15,069 nucleotides of DNA from Candidatus Delongbacteria bacterium (GTDB lineage Bacteria; JAGOEH01): contig JAGOEH010000074.1 of the NCBI GenBank assembly GCA_017997825.1, forward strand, positions 1 to 15,069, given 5' to 3'. This document shows, in pieces, positions 7,585 to 14,120 of the stretch (position 1 is its first letter; every line of letters begins with the position of its first letter). Under the pieces are notes generated by a model that was not told the DNA's origin, ran no database searches, and saw nothing but the letters and a program-made list of their open reading frames with translations. The position numbers were made by a program, and so were the translations under genes.

Positions 7585-9332
7585 AACAGAGTCTTTTTTT
7601 TCGATTTTTTCTGGCATTTCTACTGATCATTGTCCTGCTTACCGGGTTGATCCTTCTGATCAGTTTTCGTCTGATCAAAGAGGACTATCTGGCCGGTCTG
7701 AGGCGGGACTACACCAAGCTGGGCCTGACACTTCGGAACCACCTGCTGGATGAGCCCGATCCGGTGCGGCCTGAACGGATCGATTCTCTCCTGACGGATG
7801 CCGCCAATCAGCTCCAGGTCCGTATCAGCCTGATCGATCCGACCGGACGCGTTCTCTTCGATTCCGAGAATGATCCCCAGACCATGGATTCCCATAACGA
7901 TCGCCTGGAGATTATCCGGGCTCAGCAAGAGGAGATTGGAACTTCCTTCCGCCATAGTCATACCACCGGCCGTAAAATGCTGTATATCGCTCTGATCCTG
8001 AAAAAGGATCGGCAGGATTTAGGGGTATTGCGATTCAGTCTGTTTGCCGATCGAATCGATGGTTTTCTGTCCGGCCTTAAACACCGGATCCTATGGATGT
8101 CATTGGGATTGATCCTGCTTAGTCTGATGGTTGCCTCCCTGTTTTCCCGCCTTCTGACCCGTCCCATCCGCGAACTGGCCGAGAACTTCCGTCAGGTCCG
8201 CGATGGAAACTGGAATACCTATCAGAGACCGGACGGTCCTTCCGAAACCCGGATGTTGGCGGAGAACTTCAATATTATGGTATCGGAAACCCGCGGCCTG
8301 ATCGAACGGGTTTCACGTCAGGGGCATCAGCTCCATGCCGTCATCTCCGCCATTCAGGAAAGCCTGATGGTCATCGATCGAAATCAGCGGATCGTCATGT
8401 CCAATCAAAGTTTTCGAAAACTGAACCATGATGATCACCCCGAGTCCAAGTATTACTATGAAGTGATCCGGCGGCCGGAACTGGATGGAATTATCCGCCG
8501 GATCACTCAGGACCATCATCCCCAAACGACTGAATTCGAGATTCATGGATGCTGTTATATGTGCAATGCCGCCTATCTTGACGCATCGGACGAGGTGGTC
8601 GTTATGATTCATGATATCACGGAACTGAAGAAACTGGAAACCGTGAAAAAGGAATTTGTGGCCAATGTATCTCATGAGTTACGGACTCCGCTGACCGCCA
8701 TCAAAGGGTTTGTGGAAACCCTGCAGGATGAGGTTCCGGACGCCCAGAAGCATTATCTGGATATCATTCTCCGGCATACCGATCGCCTGAGCCGTATCGT
8801 CCAGGATCTGCTGATCCTTTCCTCGCTGGAGAACCGCGACCGAAATCCTGAAATGGCACCGGTCGATATCCGAAACCTGATTGAGAATGTGTTGGTGATT
8901 TTTGAATCCCGAATCCTTGAGAAGGGATTGACGCTGGTTCGGGAATTGTCGCCGGATCTGATCCTCCCGGCCGGCGATGCCTTCCGGTTGGAAGAGATGA
9001 TGATCAATCTGATCGATAATGCATTGAAATATACCGAACAGGGGTCGATCACCATTCGCACCGGGCGTGAAGAATCATCGGAAATCCGGATCGAGGTGGC
9101 CGATACCGGATTGGGAATTGCTCCGGAACACCTGCCGCGATTATTCGAGCGGTTTTATGTGGTCGATAAATCCCGGTCTAAAAAGCAGGGGGGAACCGGC
9201 TTGGGACTTTCCATCGTCAAACATATTGTGATGATGCACCAAGGGCGGATCTCGATCGAGAGTCAACCGGGTAGAGGCAGCCGATTTATTGTTCTTCTGC
9301 CGGAATTGGTTCATCGTTGTTCAGATTGTTGA
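7581..9332 (+). CDS. PhoR-like membrane sensor histidine kinase
   Basis: A 583-residue sensor kinase, partner of the regulator whose stop codon it overlaps. Order of parts: a transmembrane helix at about 6-28, a periplasmic region of about 140 residues, a second helix at about 170-188, a HAMP linker (TRPIRELAENF onward), a PAS-like domain (VISAIQESLMVIDRNQRIV, about 255-345), HisKA with the phospho-accepting His365 in NVSHELRTPLTAIKGF, and a HATPase domain with Asn480 in NLIDNALKYTE, DTGLGIAPEHL, and GGTGLGLSIVKHI. This is the architecture of PhoR-type kinases with an external domain. The end is tailed by LVHRCSDC. Its last 47 bases are also coding, in antisense, for the end of the phosphate transporter. 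All catalytic boxes are intact. Confidence 0.92.
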   Translation: MKQSLFFRFFLAFLLIIVLLTGLILLISFRLIKEDYLAGLRRDYTKLGLTLRNHLLDEPDPVRPERIDSLLTDAANQLQVRISLIDPTGRVLFDSENDPQTMDSHNDRLEIIRAQQEEIGTSFRHSHTTGRKMLYIALILKKDRQDLGVLRFSLFADRIDGFLSGLKHRILWMSLGLILLSLMVASLFSRLLTRPIRELAENFRQVRDGNWNTYQRPDGPSETRMLAENFNIMVSETRGLIERVSRQGHQLHAVISAIQESLMVIDRNQRIVMSNQSFRKLNHDDHPESKYYYEVIRRPELDGIIRRITQDHHPQTTEFEIHGCCYMCNAAYLDASDEVVVMIHDITELKKLETVKKEFVANVSHELRTPLTAIKGFVETLQDEVPDAQKHYLDIILRHTDRLSRIVQDLLILSSLENRDRNPEMAPVDIRNLIENVLVIFESRILEKGLTLVRELSPDLILPAGDAFRLEEMMINLIDNALKYTEQGSITIRTGREESSEIRIEVADTGLGIAPEHLPRLFERFYVVDKSRSKKQGGTGLGLSIVKHIVMMHQGRISIESQPGRGSRFIVLLPELVHRCSDC

Positions 9333-11004
9333 TAATCTCCGGTTTGCCTTTGATCACATCCCGATAGATAAAATGCTTGGACGCCGCCTTGACGATGTTT
9401 TTCAGATGGTCGGCGATCTTTTCGATATTATCGATAAAATCCACGATATTCAATCCGCTGAAAGCATCGCACTGGCCGTTTTGCATCATGTTGATCACTT
9501 TTTGCCGCAAATCGATCTGGTACTGATTGATGGTGCCTTCCAGTTCGATCACCCGGTAGCTTTCCAGGGTGTCAAAGCTGTCCATATAGTTTTTGACATG
9601 ATTGATCATATGATTGATATGATCCCGGGAGATTTTGATCTCCTCGACAAATTCCTCCGGAAATGCGGTTTTCTGATTCATAATGCGTAAAAATATCTCA
9701 TTCAGATTGATGGCGTGATCCCCGAGACGTTCCAGATCATGGACGGAATGGAGCAGAGACGGAATCTTGCGGGAACTGGTGTCCGACAGATTCTGTTCGC
9801 TGACCCGGATCAGAAACAGGGTAATCTCTTTCTGCAGGTTGTCGATGGCGTTTTCCAGCTTTTCCACGTTTTTGAAGGCTTTATAGTTTTTCTTCATAAA
9901 CCCGTCGATCGAGAGATTGATGGCTTTTTTGGCGATTCTCAGCATCTCCTTCATTTCCTGGATCGATTGATCGATGGCGAATTCCGGGGATGCCAGCAAC
10001 TGCTTATTGATATACTTGGGTTCACCATAGATGTTATCATCTTCAACCACGGTACCCTTGATCAGCCGAAGGGCTATTCGCTCATACACATGACAGAAAG
10101 GCAAAAAAATGATAGTATTGAAGATATTGAAAAATGAGTGGGAATTGGCCAGATGGCGGGCGATGGTCTTTGCGGAAACAACCCCGGGGGTGATCAGATC
10201 GATCAATTGCGGATATACCTGGATATAGGTCAGCACACCGAAAATCAGGGTGCCGAACACATTGAACAGGGTATGGATCAGAGCGACCCGTTTAGCGATC
10301 CGGCTGGCGGGGATGCTGGCCAACCAGGCGGTAACCGTGGTGCCGATATTGTCGCCCAGAATCAAATATATGGCGCCATCATAGGGTAATAATCCATTGC
10401 TGGCCAAGGTCATTACCAGTCCAACCGACGCCGAGGAACTCTGGATGATCATGGTGAACAGTGCCCCGGTCAGGATTCCAAGAAAGGGATTGGAACATAG
10501 CGTGATAAACAGGTTGTGAGCGAACTCGGAATCCTTCAGCGGAATCAGGGACATCGACATGATGTTGAGTCCGTAAAAGAGCAACCCGAAACCGAAAATG
10601 ATCCAGCCCCATTCTTCAATCTTGCGATTTTTCTGGTTGAACAGCATAAATACACCGATAATGATGAACAGCGAGCAGATATCGGAGAGCTTGAAGGCGA
10701 TCAACTGAGCGGTGATGGTGGTTCCGATGTTGGCCCCCATGATCACCCCGATCGATTGCCCTAAGGTTACAATTCCGGCATTGACCAGTCCCACCAGCAT
10801 AACGGTCGTGGCGCTGCTGCTCTGAAGGACCGATGTTACCAGAGCTCCCAGACATACCCCCCGCACCGGAGTGTTGGTGGCTTTCTTGAGGATTTGCCTC
10901 ATCTTGTCCCCGGCCACCTTCTGCAGATAATCGGACAACATCTTCATGCCGATCAGGAATAACGCCAATCCACCCAAGAGATTCAATACATCGTAAAAAT
11001 TCAT
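9286..11004 (-). CDS. Na+/phosphate cotransporter with C-terminal PhoU-like domain
   Basis: A 572-residue inner-membrane symporter of the NptA/SLC34-like Na/Pi family. The two inverted membrane repeats each carry the signature: QSSSATT (61-67) with GANIGTT (90-96), and QSSSAS (188-193) with GDNIGTT (217-223). These Gln-Ser-Ser-Ser segments form the phosphate and sodium site. Helices continue to about residue 312. Residues 340-560 are soluble and helical with two PhoU marks, LERLGDHAINLNE (424-436) and NIEKIADHLKNI (526-537). This matches the YjbB-type fusion of transporter and PhoU. The ATG follows AAAGGAGA. It has its own promoter 250 bases upstream and faces the two-component genes, suggesting the pair controls it; direction of transport (uptake or efflux) is not proven. 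Confidence 0.93.
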   Translation of the reverse strand: MNFYDVLNLLGGLALFLIGMKMLSDYLQKVAGDKMRQILKKATNTPVRGVCLGALVTSVLQSSSATTVMLVGLVNAGIVTLGQSIGVIMGANIGTTITAQLIAFKLSDICSLFIIIGVFMLFNQKNRKIEEWGWIIFGFGLLFYGLNIMSMSLIPLKDSEFAHNLFITLCSNPFLGILTGALFTMIIQSSSASVGLVMTLASNGLLPYDGAIYLILGDNIGTTVTAWLASIPASRIAKRVALIHTLFNVFGTLIFGVLTYIQVYPQLIDLITPGVVSAKTIARHLANSHSFFNIFNTIIFLPFCHVYERIALRLIKGTVVEDDNIYGEPKYINKQLLASPEFAIDQSIQEMKEMLRIAKKAINLSIDGFMKKNYKAFKNVEKLENAIDNLQKEITLFLIRVSEQNLSDTSSRKIPSLLHSVHDLERLGDHAINLNEIFLRIMNQKTAFPEEFVEEIKISRDHINHMINHVKNYMDSFDTLESYRVIELEGTINQYQIDLRQKVINMMQNGQCDAFSGLNIVDFIDNIEKIADHLKNIVKAASKHFIYRDVIKGKPEIINNLNNDEPIPAEEQ

Positions 11005-11045
11005 CCAGTCTCCTTTAATTCTGCCTAATTCAGAGATTACACCCG

Positions 11046-11068
11046 ATTCTTCGGCATCCGGTAAGAAT
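11046..11068 (-). other. Leader hairpin upstream of the Na+/phosphate transporter
   Basis: ATTCTT (11046-11051) pairs with AAGAAT (11063-11068), and inside it CGG (11052-11054) pairs with CCG (11058-11060) around a 3-nt loop, leaving a 2-nt bulge. It ends about 40 nt upstream of the transporter start codon. It could affect mRNA stability or translation; no U-tract follows, so it is not a terminator. Confidence 0.3.
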
Positions 11069-11129
11069 GGCTGAGCCTGATCGGATTCAGGGTAATCATC
11101 TAAGTCGGCCGGGGATCGAATCCTGAGTT

Positions 11130-11143
11130 GACAGTTTTGTCAT
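11130..11143. promoter_or_regulatory. Inverted repeat TGACA-N4-TGTCA, possible operator
   Basis: A perfect 5-bp inverted repeat with a 4-nt spacer (TGACAGTTTTGTCA), located about 120 bases inside the predicted leader of the phosphate transporter. It has the shape of a dimeric regulator site. It is not the direct-repeat arrangement of a classical PHO box, though TGTCA-like half-sites occur in PhoB sites. Short enough to occur by chance. Confidence 0.25.
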
Positions 11144-11262
11144 AAATCATAATCGGCGAATAAGGATAGTGTACCGATTCGATCAGGCGCCGGCGTAATC
11201 CATATCCAGGCTCAAAACCATAATCCGGACGGAGTCGGAGATCAATCCGATCCGCCACGGAT

Positions 11263-11290
11263 AATATATTATTTTTAAGGGATAAGTCAA
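11263..11290 (-). promoter_or_regulatory. Sigma70-type promoter for the Na+/phosphate transporter
   Basis: On the minus strand TTGACT (11290-11285) is followed after 16 nt by TATATT (11268-11263), matching the consensus at 5 of 6 positions in each box. The spacer is AT-rich. Transcription would start near 11256, giving a leader of about 250 nt. The -35 directly abuts the U-tract after the upstream MFS gene. Confidence 0.6.
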
Positions 11291-11291
11291 T

Positions 11292-11315
11292 TTAAAAAAA
11301 AAGCTGCGATAACTT
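11292..11315 (-). terminator. Weak intrinsic terminator-like hairpin after the MFS gene
   Basis: Directly after the TAA of the MFS gene the transcript reads AAGTT-ATCGC-AGCTT followed by a run of T. The stem has 5 pairs including one G-U, so it is weak, but the total U-tract of nine bases is typical of an intrinsic terminator. Confidence 0.35.
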
Positions 11316-12584
11316 TTACGAATTCGTTCGGCACCCTTTTTCAAGTGATAGGTTGCCGGATGAGATCTGGTTGCGTCTCAGCATGAAGGCCCAGAATAAT
11401 CCGAAGAATCCCAGACAGGAAAAAATCCACATTCCCATGGTGTAACCCTGGCTGTAATCGTTGGCCATTCCGATCAGCAGGTTGAAGGCAAAAAAACCGA
11501 TATTCTGGATCATGGTCATCAGGCCATAAGCGGTACCCAATTTATGGGGTTCCACGATCAGGGCCACTGAGGGCCATAGGATAGCCGGAATCAGGGAGAA
11601 GGCGATGCCCATCATGGCCATTGGGATATACAGGCTGACACGGGTATAACCCATCATCAGGTAAACCGGAATCAGGCAGAGCGAACCCAGCATCATCAGT
11701 AACGAGCGTTTGCCGATATAATCGGCCATCAGACCGAACAGGGGAGTCAGGACCATGGCCGACAGAGTCAACGTACTGACCAAGAACCCGCCCAGCTCGC
11801 GGTTGACTCCGTGATGTTCCATGAAGAATTTGACGGCAAAGGTCTGGAAGGGGAATATGGCCGAGTAGAAGGTCAGACATAACAGCGTGATATACCAGAA
11901 GGAGGCGTTGAATTTGAAGATGGAAGCCCATTCGATCTTGTCGGTCTGAGTGCTGTCATCCAGTCCGTAACGTTTGACGGCATTTTGATCCATGATGCCG
12001 TAGACAATGACGGTGACGACGGAGATCAGACCGGCTATGGCGGCGATCCAGAGGGGTTTCTGCCACGAATCGTACATGGATCCGGCCCAGGTTGGAGAGT
12101 TGAAGGCCGCCACCGATCCGATCCGGGCGACCGACAGGTTCAGACCGAAGGCAAAGGATAACTGACGTCCCTTGAACCAGCGCGCGATCACGGTAGTGAT
12201 GGCCACAATCAGGGATTCGGCTCCCAGACCAAAAATCAATCGTCCGGCCGCCATGGTGATCAGATTCCCCTGGATAGCCGTGACCACCGCCCCGATCATG
12301 CACAGGGCCGAAAAAATCAGCGACGATTTGCGGGCTCCCAGCCGGTCAATGATAATCCCGCTGATCAATACCATCAGAATGTTGGGAAAACTATAGATCG
12401 CGTTCAATAACCCGATATTGGAATCGGAAAACCCGAGCTGCCGGCTTAAAAGATCGGCCAGCGGACTGATGCTGTCGTAAATATAGTAATTGCCGAACAT
12501 GGCCAGGCTGATAAAAACCAGGACAACCCAGCGATACCAGGCCGGGGCGGTAGAGTGCGGAATCGAATCGGTCATGACGTCCAT
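11316..12584 (-). CDS. MFS transporter resembling the MFSD1 (dipeptide carrier) family
   Basis: A 422-residue inner-membrane carrier with about 12 hydrophobic helices. MFS motif A is present in both halves: GIIIDRLGARKSS after helix 2 and GLMADYIGKRSLL after helix 8. Several segments resemble eukaryotic MFSD1: FGNYYIYDSISPL near helix 1, YSFPNILM, GRLIFGLGAESLIVAITTV, RWFKGRQLSFAFGLNLS followed by ARIGS, and LGTAYGLMTMIQNIGFFAFN. MFSD1 is known as a lysosomal dipeptide uniporter, so peptide transport is a reasonable guess, but substrate is not shown here. Transcribed from its own promoter at 12650-12676. ATG 12584 gives MDVMTDS; ATG 12575 has a better-placed AGGA 8 nt upstream and may be the true start. 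Confidence 0.88.
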   Translation of the reverse strand: MDVMTDSIPHSTAPAWYRWVVLVFISLAMFGNYYIYDSISPLADLLSRQLGFSDSNIGLLNAIYSFPNILMVLISGIIIDRLGARKSSLIFSALCMIGAVVTAIQGNLITMAAGRLIFGLGAESLIVAITTVIARWFKGRQLSFAFGLNLSVARIGSVAAFNSPTWAGSMYDSWQKPLWIAAIAGLISVVTVIVYGIMDQNAVKRYGLDDSTQTDKIEWASIFKFNASFWYITLLCLTFYSAIFPFQTFAVKFFMEHHGVNRELGGFLVSTLTLSAMVLTPLFGLMADYIGKRSLLMMLGSLCLIPVYLMMGYTRVSLYIPMAMMGIAFSLIPAILWPSVALIVEPHKLGTAYGLMTMIQNIGFFAFNLLIGMANDYSQGYTMGMWIFSCLGFFGLFWAFMLRRNQISSGNLSLEKGCRTNS

Positions 12585-12649
12585 CCTGTGGGTTAAACGT
12601 TTCGTGAGGGATAAAGGGTATGGTTGAATCCATGGCTCAGTTTCAATAG

Positions 12650-12676
12650 ATTATATTATTCTATTCTAAAAGTCAA
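12650..12676 (-). promoter_or_regulatory. Sigma70-type promoter for the MFS transporter
   Basis: On the minus strand TTGACT (12676-12671) is followed after 15 nt by a perfect TATAAT (12655-12650). The spacing is slightly short. The start point would be near 12643, giving a leader of about 60 nt. It shares TTGACTT and AATAATATA with the phosphate-transporter promoter. Confidence 0.6.
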
Positions 12677-12726
12677 TCCTAAAATAAAAGTTTTTCCGGT
12701 TTGTCCGAATGGCGTCCAATCTCCAT

Positions 12727-12739
12727 CACGATGATCGTG
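12727..12739. promoter_or_regulatory. 13-bp palindrome between divergent promoters
   Basis: CACGAT-G-ATCGTG is a perfect 6-bp inverted repeat around one base, about 50 bases upstream of the MFS -35 box and about 120 bases upstream of the exported-protein promoter. Its position suits a regulator site, but no family is recognised. Confidence 0.25.
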
Positions 12740-12862
12740 GAATGCCGACCAGCCGGGAACGCGAATCGATTTCAGACTCGCAGGCAAAGGCTCGATTCGG
12801 TCTGAGCAGCCGCTGATCAATCATCCCGTTTTAGGGAATCGATTTGGAGAAAAAAAAAGCAG

Positions 12863-12891
12863 TTGATTCAGAGTAAATCCGGTATTATATT
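12863..12891 (+). promoter_or_regulatory. Sigma70-type promoter giving a leaderless transcript
   Basis: TTGATT (12863-12868), a 17-nt spacer, and TATATT (12886-12891). Transcription would begin at about 12897-12900, at the ATG of the next gene (12899), so the mRNA would have no leader. The TTG of the -35 box is also an in-frame but unlikely alternative start codon. Confidence 0.55.
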
Positions 12892-12898
12892 ATCATTC

Positions 12899-13933
12899 AT
12901 GTACCGGTTACTTTGGATCATCATCCTGGCGGCCTGGCCGCTGATCTCTCTCTCAGCCGAACCCTCCATTACCCTGCGTTGGGTGTTTCAACCCGACCGC
13001 TCACCCGATTTTACGGTTGGGGAACGGGATGGACTGGTAACGCTCAAGGATGGACAGGGGATCAATTTCATGAAACGAGTGGTGGATCCCGTTCAACCCG
13101 ATTTTATCCTGAAGCTGGTCCGGGACAGCAGCGGCAACCATTTCTATCTGACGGCGCCTCCCAATTCACGGTCGGCATTTGTATCGATGGGCCAAACCGA
13201 ACTCCACACTCTGCCGGTGGCGCCGGATTCCGGATATCTCAATCAGCCGCTGCGGCTGGAAACCGCTTCCTCATATTGCCTTACAACAGCCGATAATTCA
13301 CGTTACGCCAAACTGTATGTGGTGGAACAGGCCTTGGAGAATCCCCTTTCCGGCAGTCTCCGCTCCGGCGATACCTGGACCGCGGTCGAACTGACCTACC
13401 AGATTCCGGTACCCCTCGATCGATTGGAGAAACGGGAACTGCCGTATCTGGATCAGGAGATCACCCTGAATGCCGAAATTAATCTCCAGAGCCTGGAGGT
13501 GATCGAGCAGATCACCGGCCAAAAACTGATCGTGACCACTGATCAGATCAGCCAAATCATCCATTATCCCCAGATCATCCGGGATACGCTGTTGTGGTGG
13601 AATCGGGGCAAGGTCCTCAAATATTACAAAATGCAGCGTCGATTCAATTCGGTCGACAGCCGGGAAGGCTTTATGGATATTCAGATGAAGGATGGACGAT
13701 TACTGACCGTCTATCCCCCCGATACCACCGCCTTCCTGTTCCGTGCGACCGGTACGACCGGTACGACCGGTACGACCGGTACGACCGAAATGTCCGGTAC
13801 AGCCGATACCCTGCGCTTCACCGGTTTTTTCTGGCTGGAGGAATTGGGAAAATCAAAATATAATCCGGCGGTATGGGAGCGAACCTGGCAGGATCGCAAA
13901 CAGAAAAAATTTGTGATTCGGATCCAATTTTAG
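12899..13933 (+). CDS. Exported protein of unknown function with Gly-Thr-Thr repeat
   Basis: From ATG 12899 the protein has 344 residues. Residues 1-20 are a classical signal peptide (basic YRLL, hydrophobic WIIILAAWPLI, cleavage after SLSA), so it is exported. I do not recognise the family. The mature part is rich in beta-strand-like segments and has one Cys near residue 130. The middle (about 150-235) includes LDRLEKRELPYLDQEITLNAE, seen here as an acidic-basic stretch, and later a TWTAVELTYQIPVP strand. Residues 285-296 are four Gly-Thr-Thr units encoded by a 9-bp tandem repeat. The C-terminus is basic (QDRKQKKFVIRIQF). There is no Shine-Dalgarno before ATG 12899, in keeping with a leaderless mRNA. 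A TTG at 12863 would add 12 residues but lies in the -35 box. Confidence 0.7.
   Translation: MYRLLWIIILAAWPLISLSAEPSITLRWVFQPDRSPDFTVGERDGLVTLKDGQGINFMKRVVDPVQPDFILKLVRDSSGNHFYLTAPPNSRSAFVSMGQTELHTLPVAPDSGYLNQPLRLETASSYCLTTADNSRYAKLYVVEQALENPLSGSLRSGDTWTAVELTYQIPVPLDRLEKRELPYLDQEITLNAEINLQSLEVIEQITGQKLIVTTDQISQIIHYPQIIRDTLLWWNRGKVLKYYKMQRRFNSVDSREGFMDIQMKDGRLLTVYPPDTTAFLFRATGTTGTTGTTGTTEMSGTADTLRFTGFFWLEELGKSKYNPAVWERTWQDRKQKKFVIRIQF
13742..13804 (+). repeat. 9-bp in-frame tandem repeat (GGTACGACC)
   Basis: Four perfect copies of GGTACGACC run from 13751 to 13786, with degenerate copies on both sides (CGTGCGACC at 13742-13750 and GGTACAGCC at 13796-13804). Each unit encodes Gly-Thr-Thr. Because the unit is 9 bp, changes in copy number would lengthen or shorten the protein without a frameshift. 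Confidence 0.9.
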
Positions 13934-14012
13934 AAACTGAATTTTTTATTAGCCGTATTTATTCTTGGATCCCGGCTGGATTTTGTTTTGATTGACCTCG
14001 TATTGAATATCC

Positions 14013-14030
14013 TTCAAATCAGGATTTGAA
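14013..14030. repeat. AT-rich inverted repeat in the gap before the barrel gene
   Basis: TTCAAATC-AG-GATTTGAA is a perfect 8-bp inverted repeat with a 2-nt centre (a 7-bp stem with a 4-nt loop if folded). It lies in the 187-base gap 13934-14120, which shows no ORF and no clear promoter; TTGACC at 13992 lacks a matching -10. It may be an operator or a weak transcript-end hairpin; no U-tract follows. Confidence 0.35.
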
Positions 14031-14120
14031 TCAAGTCGGGACTGGGAGGAGATTAATTCTGCAGGGTGAAATCATAATGATGATCCATAAATTAGGATGG
14101 AGATGGAAGGAAGGAATTGC

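Larger units (their letters stand above)
11005..11315 (-). other. Leader/intergenic region of the Na+/phosphate transporter
   Basis: This 311-base region holds no supported ORF. Read on the minus strand it contains a weak terminator-like hairpin with a U-tract just after the MFS stop, then a good sigma70-type promoter, then a predicted 5' leader of about 250 nt before the transporter ATG at 11004. Within the leader are an inverted repeat TGACA-N4-TGTCA (11130-11143) and a hairpin at 11046-11068. The ribosome-binding site AAAGGAGA lies directly before the ATG. I do not recognise a known riboswitch. Confidence 0.5.
12585..12898. other. Divergent intergenic region between MFS gene and exported-protein gene
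   Basis: This gap of about 314 bases carries the minus-strand promoter of the MFS gene near its left end and a plus-strand promoter at its right end. Between them lie a palindrome CACGAT-G-ATCGTG (12727-12739) and two copies of GAATCGATTT (12763-12772 and 12836-12845). The palindrome lies between the two promoters and could be a shared operator; this is only suggested by position. No ORF or RNA gene is evident. Confidence 0.45.

Noticed and set aside
9289-10389. Plus-strand ORFs opposite the Na+/phosphate transporter
   Set aside because: They are antisense shadows of a gene with complete family signatures; their proteins show no recognisable domain.
11120-11150. Classical PHO box for the PhoB-like regulator
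   Set aside because: TGTCA-like half-sites are present but as an inverted repeat, not the 11-bp direct repeats of a PHO box, so I report only an inverted repeat.
11125-11155. Plus-strand promoter at TTGACAG
   Set aside because: A consensus-like -35 (TTGACA) is present but no -10 lies at 16-18 nt, and no plus-strand gene follows.
13742-13804. CRISPR-like array
   Set aside because: Repeat unit is 9 bp with no spacers and lies in frame inside a coding gene; it is a simple tandem repeat.
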